Source: Macquaria australasica (taxonomy: Eukaryota; Chordata; Actinopteri; Centrarchiformes; Percichthyidae). Taken from it: a stretch of 64,000 nucleotides of DNA. Under the pieces are notes generated by a model, which was not told the origin of the DNA, did no database searches, and was given only the letters and a program-made list of their open reading frames with translations. Position numbers and translations under genes: made by a program. The stretch's first letter is position 1. Each line of letters opens with the position of its first letter. This document shows, piece after piece, positions 59,641 through 64,000 of this stretch. Location: contig SEMN01000012.1 in the NCBI GenBank assembly GCA_005408345.1, positions 2,616,501-2,680,500 of the forward strand. Direction: 5' to 3'.

Positions 59641-60919
59641 CGTAAGTAAGCCACACAATAATGCACAAAACAATCATGTACATGCAAATAACATGCACAA
59701 AACAAATGCAAACCATGGCAGTTGCATGTTAAAGAGATGAATGCAAATCACTGCTTTTCCAGTTTTCTTCTGAGTGTGTGAATCTTGCAGTTCGGTCGAT
59801 GATCATATGGTGACAGGAGTATTTATTGCTACTGGCCTGCACTCTGAAATTTAAGATTTTTTTCCTACTGTGATTCAGCTAAAAGCCTACAGGTAAATGA
59901 AAAAATGAAAATGCAATAGCACACTTGCAAACAATGGTTGAATTTTGCTTTCTCTGTCACTGTGTTTATCATAATGGCGGGGCTTATCTTCCCAGCAGGG
60001 TTCATAAAAATTATCCTCATTAGACTCAGACTTTTATTTGTACTTTTACCTAATCATGTAAATCCCACTGAGATTCAAATTCCTCTTTTCTTATTCAGGG
60101 AGGCCTAGCAAATACAGAAAGCTGGAGAGGACATGATAATGATGCAACATAACAAAAAAAAAAAAAGTCAAAAACCAGAATATAATAAATTGAAGATTAA
60201 AATATTGAACAGGAAAAAGAAAAGAGAGATGGAGCTGTGAAAAACAGCAAATATTTTGTTGTTTCACAGGTATTTGAGCAACTTTTTATTCTACCAATGT
60301 TATTTAAATTGAAGAAGCTTTTTCTTGCCACTTATTCTGCTTTGTAAAAGTCTGCAGCAAACATCAACACCTCAAAGCATACATGGAAGACATATTACAT
60401 GTGAATAGATGAATAAATGAGCCAAAATAAATGAGTTAACAACATTCAACACAGCATACTAATAACAAAACCATCACAAACACAAGAACATATTAAAATT
60501 CATAAAAGTAGCATACATATAAAAGATAAGCTAAGAACAATATGCTTAACAGTTCGAAAGGTTTGCAATTTGGAAGACAAATACGCAAAATAAGATAAAT
60601 AATATAGACAACCATAAACTGAAAACAAAATACTGTGTTCTTGAGTCGAATAGCCTGGGGGAATGAACTTCTTTTAAACTGTTCAGATTTAAAACAGAGT
60701 TGTCTGTTCTGCATATATAAGTAAGTCTGACAGACAGATAGGAGATATAATTTCTCCAGAAATGCTGTTTCAGGCCGGTCAGCGATGACTGAATGGACTT
60801 GTGGCCATCAGCTCCTCTTTTCATGAGGCTTGACAAACGGCTGGTCCTTTACAGAGCACACACCTGTTACTGGGAGCCTCTCGAGGTTTATCACTTAAAG
60901 CAACACTGCTTTGTTCACC

Positions 60920-60960
<41 letters not shown>

Positions 60961-61330
60961 CTCTTTCACTCTTGGACATGGATGCTAACAAGGCAACAAA
61001 TGCTGTCAGCCTCACTCTGTCGTCCTGTGACTGAGCTGCCTTTTCCAAAACCAAACCTCAAAATCTGAAATCTGTAAAGTTGTTTTAATTAAAACACACT
61101 GATACATGTTCGCCAGCTCCATCATAGATATGAGCTTTACAAAGCTGCAAATATAAAGCTTTTTATTCAGATATGAACAAACAGTGATAAGGCTTTTATA
61201 ACTCCAGAGTTTGTGTAAACATCTCATTTGGCAATCGCAGAATGTTGCTGCATTCAATCTGAAGAGTCCTGCGCGTGTGGAAGTGTGTGAGTGTGAAGTG
61301 GTCTGCTGGTTTGTTTACTTGCTCGGTCAG
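59640..61330. other. Gene desert, no gene seen
   Basis: Mostly AT-rich unique sequence with an A-run at 60152-60164 and an AC run at 60925-60957. Confidence 0.5.
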
Positions 61331-61760
61331 TGAGCTGCTGCAGGGCCGGTGCCTGAGGGCAGCAATTGAAAATAAATTTCAGTTGAATAAGGGGCAGCGG
61401 CCGCATCAGCCGAGCTGCTGCTAGAACAAAAGCAGTTGAGGGGATAAGTTATTGACCGGGCTGACAGCCTGAACGAGGCTGATTATAACTGCCTGGTCGT
61501 GCTCTGTGTGTCATAGTCATAGTCAGTGAAGCAGGTGCAGAGGCCATTCCCTCTCTGTGTCTACCTCTCTCTACCTCTCTCTCTCTCTGTCTGCCCTCGG
61601 GGAGGCCCCGGGGCCCTCTGCCCTCCTGTCCTCAGCTGATTCCACAGACTAATGTTTAACCCATACTGCCAAAACAGAAAGCATATTTCCATCATAAGAG
61701 CGCTTTGCCATCGCCATTAGCGACTGAGCTCATTTGCATGTTAATTGTGCAGTTAGAGAG
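61330..61760. promoter_or_regulatory. Candidate developmental enhancer block E
   Basis: Contains GGCAGCAATTGAAAATAAAT, a NotI-like GCGGCCGC (61398-61405), GGATAAGTTATTGACC, GCTGATTATAACTGCC, CGCCATTAGCGACTGAGC and CATTTGCATGTTAATTG (octamer-like ATTTGCAT). A CT-rich patch at 61556-61590 interrupts it. Non-coding; enhancer status is inferred. Confidence 0.35.
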
Positions 61761-62039
61761 GTGGTGTTGACACTTCCCTTTGTCCATGCAGGGTCGCGGG
61801 AAGTGAGAGGATGGGGCTGCAGAATGACGTCCATGTGCGTTATTGTTTCAGGCTGGTTGTATCATCTGTTATCATGGGACTTCCAAACACAATGGAAAAT
61901 AGATCAAGTTAATTTAATAAGGTGTAATTCATACGGTAAGATTCACATAAAGCTCCCATCTGTACATTTTTAATATAAAACATTATTGAAACATTATGAA
62001 ACTAGTTAAAATCAAGTCCTTTTTCAGACATACATTTGT

Positions 62040-62255
62040 TAATATGTGAAAAAATATAGAAAATGGTGGACAAGTACTGTACTTGAGTACAATTCTAAGG
62101 TACTTGAGTATTTTTAACTGCTACGTTGTACTTCTACTGCACTACAGAGGTAAACATTATACTTTTTATTCAGCTACATTCATCTGACAGCTGTAGTTAC
62201 TCTGAAGACTAAGATGGTACACACAAAACTGTATTGTTATAGATGAAACTACACA
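62040..62255 (+). repeat. Dispersed repeat of the GTACTTGAGTAC family
   Basis: Contains ACAAGTACTGTACTTGAGTA, AAGGTACTTGAGTATTTTTA, TGTACTTCTACTGCACTACA and TTTATTCAGCTACATTCATC. Related to 13010-13205 in opposite orientation. Confidence 0.6.
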
Positions 62256-62261
62256 CAGCAG

Positions 62262-62840
62262 AGGTGGAAGAAGATCCTTTATACAGCAAGTAAAGAAACA
62301 ATGCAACAGTGAAAAAAAATACTAAAAGAAGTATCATCAGCAAAGTGTACTTATAGTGGATCAGAATTTCCCCTTACATTATAATATAGTATAGTGTCGG
62401 ATTATTGTGTCAATTGACAGCAGTTTTCATAAAAATGTCACACATTCACTTGTTCCATCTTCTCAAAAGTAAGTATTTGGTGCTTTTTCTTGATTTTATA
62501 TGATTGTAAATTGAATGTCTTTGGGTTTTGAACTGTTGGTTGAATAAAACAAGTATTTCAGACACCTCACTTTGGGCTCTGGTCAATTTTATGCTATTTT
62601 CTAACATTTTATATACTAAAAGATTAATCAACTAATCCAAATAATAAATGACAGATTCATCACTATAGTTGCGGCCCTAAACATCATAGTTATAATAACG
62701 TAATGCATGATGAGTACTTTTACTTTTGATACTTTAAGTATAATCTGCTGATAATACTTATTTACTTTTATGTAAGTGACATTTTAAATGCAGGAGTTTT
62801 GCTTGCTATTAAGTAAAATATCTGAGCTCTTCCTCCAGTA
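62262..62840. repeat. Nested repeats: MITE-like copy 3 inside an older repeat
   Basis: Outer halves 62262-62394 (GAGGTGGAAGAAGATCCTTT) and 62690-62840 (GATGAGTACTTTTACTTTTG, then AATGCAGGAGTTTTGCTTG) belong to the family at 34955-35255. The inner piece 62395-62685 matches the repeat at 10330-10716 (shared CTTTGGGTTTTGAACTG and ATTTTCTAACATTTTATA) and ends TATAGTTGCGGCCCTA. Confidence 0.55.
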
Positions 62841-63093
62841 AATTACCACGTGAGCGTGATCTTTGTCAACATTATTAATTGCGGGCCTGTAAAATAAAGA
62901 CGATATAACACACAGACAACCTTCCTGACAAAACGTACATGCTGGGTTTACACAGCATGCAAAATATGCACAAGAAGACAAACTTGTGCACACACAAATA
63001 CACACACTCACACTTTCATTTGTCCACACACAAGCCAGTTTTGGTGTGAATTTTGTGTAATAAATACAGATTCAGCCAGACAGAAAGTGCCTG

Positions 63094-63131
<38 letters not shown>

Positions 63132-63555
63132 AGCAGTAATATCCTCCTACAGTGACTGACAGATGGCGTTCAGTGTTTGGCCGTAAATGTGCTCTCTGAG
63201 TGTTTGTCTGTGTGCCAGTCGCCTGTAGTTTGGAGACTCCCCGTGAGAGTCTAACTGTCCTGACACTGCTCAAAACCAACTGTCCTTGATTGTCAACCAT
63301 GGATGAACCGCAGCGTATGTGTGTGTGTATATATGTATGTGTTCGGTGGGTGTGTATGTGGTGGCCTTCTGGAGAGAGCGGAGCAGGCCAGGGGAGCAGA
63401 TGTTAATGGGAGAGATATATCTATCTAAATCTCTGGCCACCACATGCTTCAAATCTGCCCGGAGGAACAAGTCTCTCCGCAAGATGACATGGGGGAAACA
63501 GAGCAGGGGAACTTTTTTTTTTTTTCTTAAATATAGGAAACGGAGAGAAGCAAAG

Positions 63556-63601
<46 letters not shown>

Positions 63602-64000
63602 CAGCTCCGGGCCTGGCACAGTGCTGGGTGACAGTCCCCTCTCAGCGGGGAGAGTCGGGCGACAAAGTGAAACATGGTCGTGAGGAGAGCGAGCCACTGA
63701 CTGAAGCCAAGAACAGACAACACAAATAGAGAGATCAGACCACCTCTTTGTACGGTCCAGTCCAAAATGAAATAAAAACGTGTTTGATAATGTCCCTTCA
63801 CTGACAACAAAAACTGGGGATAAAAAAGTTCTGAAATGAAGGGAGTTTGAATGTGGACCAAGTTGTTTTGGCTCTGAAGGCAACATGACATCCTTCTGTG
63901 GTTGATACAGTAGATGTTTTCAGTGGTTGATGGTCATTAAAGCAGACAAATCTCACTTTGCCTTTGCCTGCCATGAAATTACTTTCATTGTGAACACTTT
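62841..64000. other. Right end of window, no gene seen
   Basis: TG tracts at 63096-63130 and 63557-63600 and a T-run at 63512-63524. The segment 63140-63540 has mixed GC content but no exon that I recognise. Confidence 0.5.

Overview
The window is vertebrate nuclear DNA and almost certainly from a teleost fish, probably a percomorph (inference). Genes are split into short exons with GT..AG introns. There are many long (CA/TG)n tracts, and the dispersed repeats match families I know from fish, including a Tc1-type element. The protein-coding content is five genes: the 3' end of map3k21 (MLK4, +), il22ra2 (soluble IL-22 binding protein, -), ifngr1 (interferon-gamma receptor chain 1, -), a secreted single-coding-exon gene resembling human C21orf62/EPCIP (+), and olig3 (bHLH transcription factor, +). 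I found no tRNA, rRNA or CRISPR.

Layout. 1-2074: last three coding exons of map3k21, then a long candidate 3' UTR to about 6236 and a nest of small transposons to 9 kb. 9794-15138: il22ra2, five coding exons, 217 residues. 15.2-19.9 kb: spacer with a minisatellite and the probable ifngr1 3' UTR. 19959-31497: ifngr1, seven coding exons, 407 residues, with a broken Tc1 element in intron 1 and a solo LTR in intron 3. 31.5-35.4 kb: divergent promoter region between ifngr1 and the epcip-like gene. 35486-36301: epcip-like coding exon. 36.3-56.1 kb: a 20 kb stretch without genes, holding microsatellites, fold-back repeats and several homeobox-motif-rich blocks that look like developmental enhancers. 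56475-57326: olig3, with a clear TATA box and poly(A) signal. 58-64 kb: further candidate regulatory blocks and repeats.

Gene order. il22ra2-ifngr1-olig3 is the conserved cluster of human 6q23. Human IL20RA is missing from its expected place between map3k21 and il22ra2, and TNFAIP3 is not reached. The epcip-like gene is the most notable item: in humans C21orf62 lies beside OLIG2/OLIG1 and the IFNAR/IL10RB/IFNGR2 cluster on chromosome 21. Finding a relative beside olig3 and ifngr1 suggests that the ancestral block already linked class II cytokine receptors, this secreted gene and an olig gene. il22ra2 and ifngr1 belong to the same cytokine receptor superfamily and act in mucosal and antiviral/antibacterial signalling. 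olig3 is unrelated in function and probably explains the gene desert around it.

Limits: exon boundaries were derived by hand from frame, phase and splice consensus. Repeat family names rest on memory of teleost repeats, not on a search.
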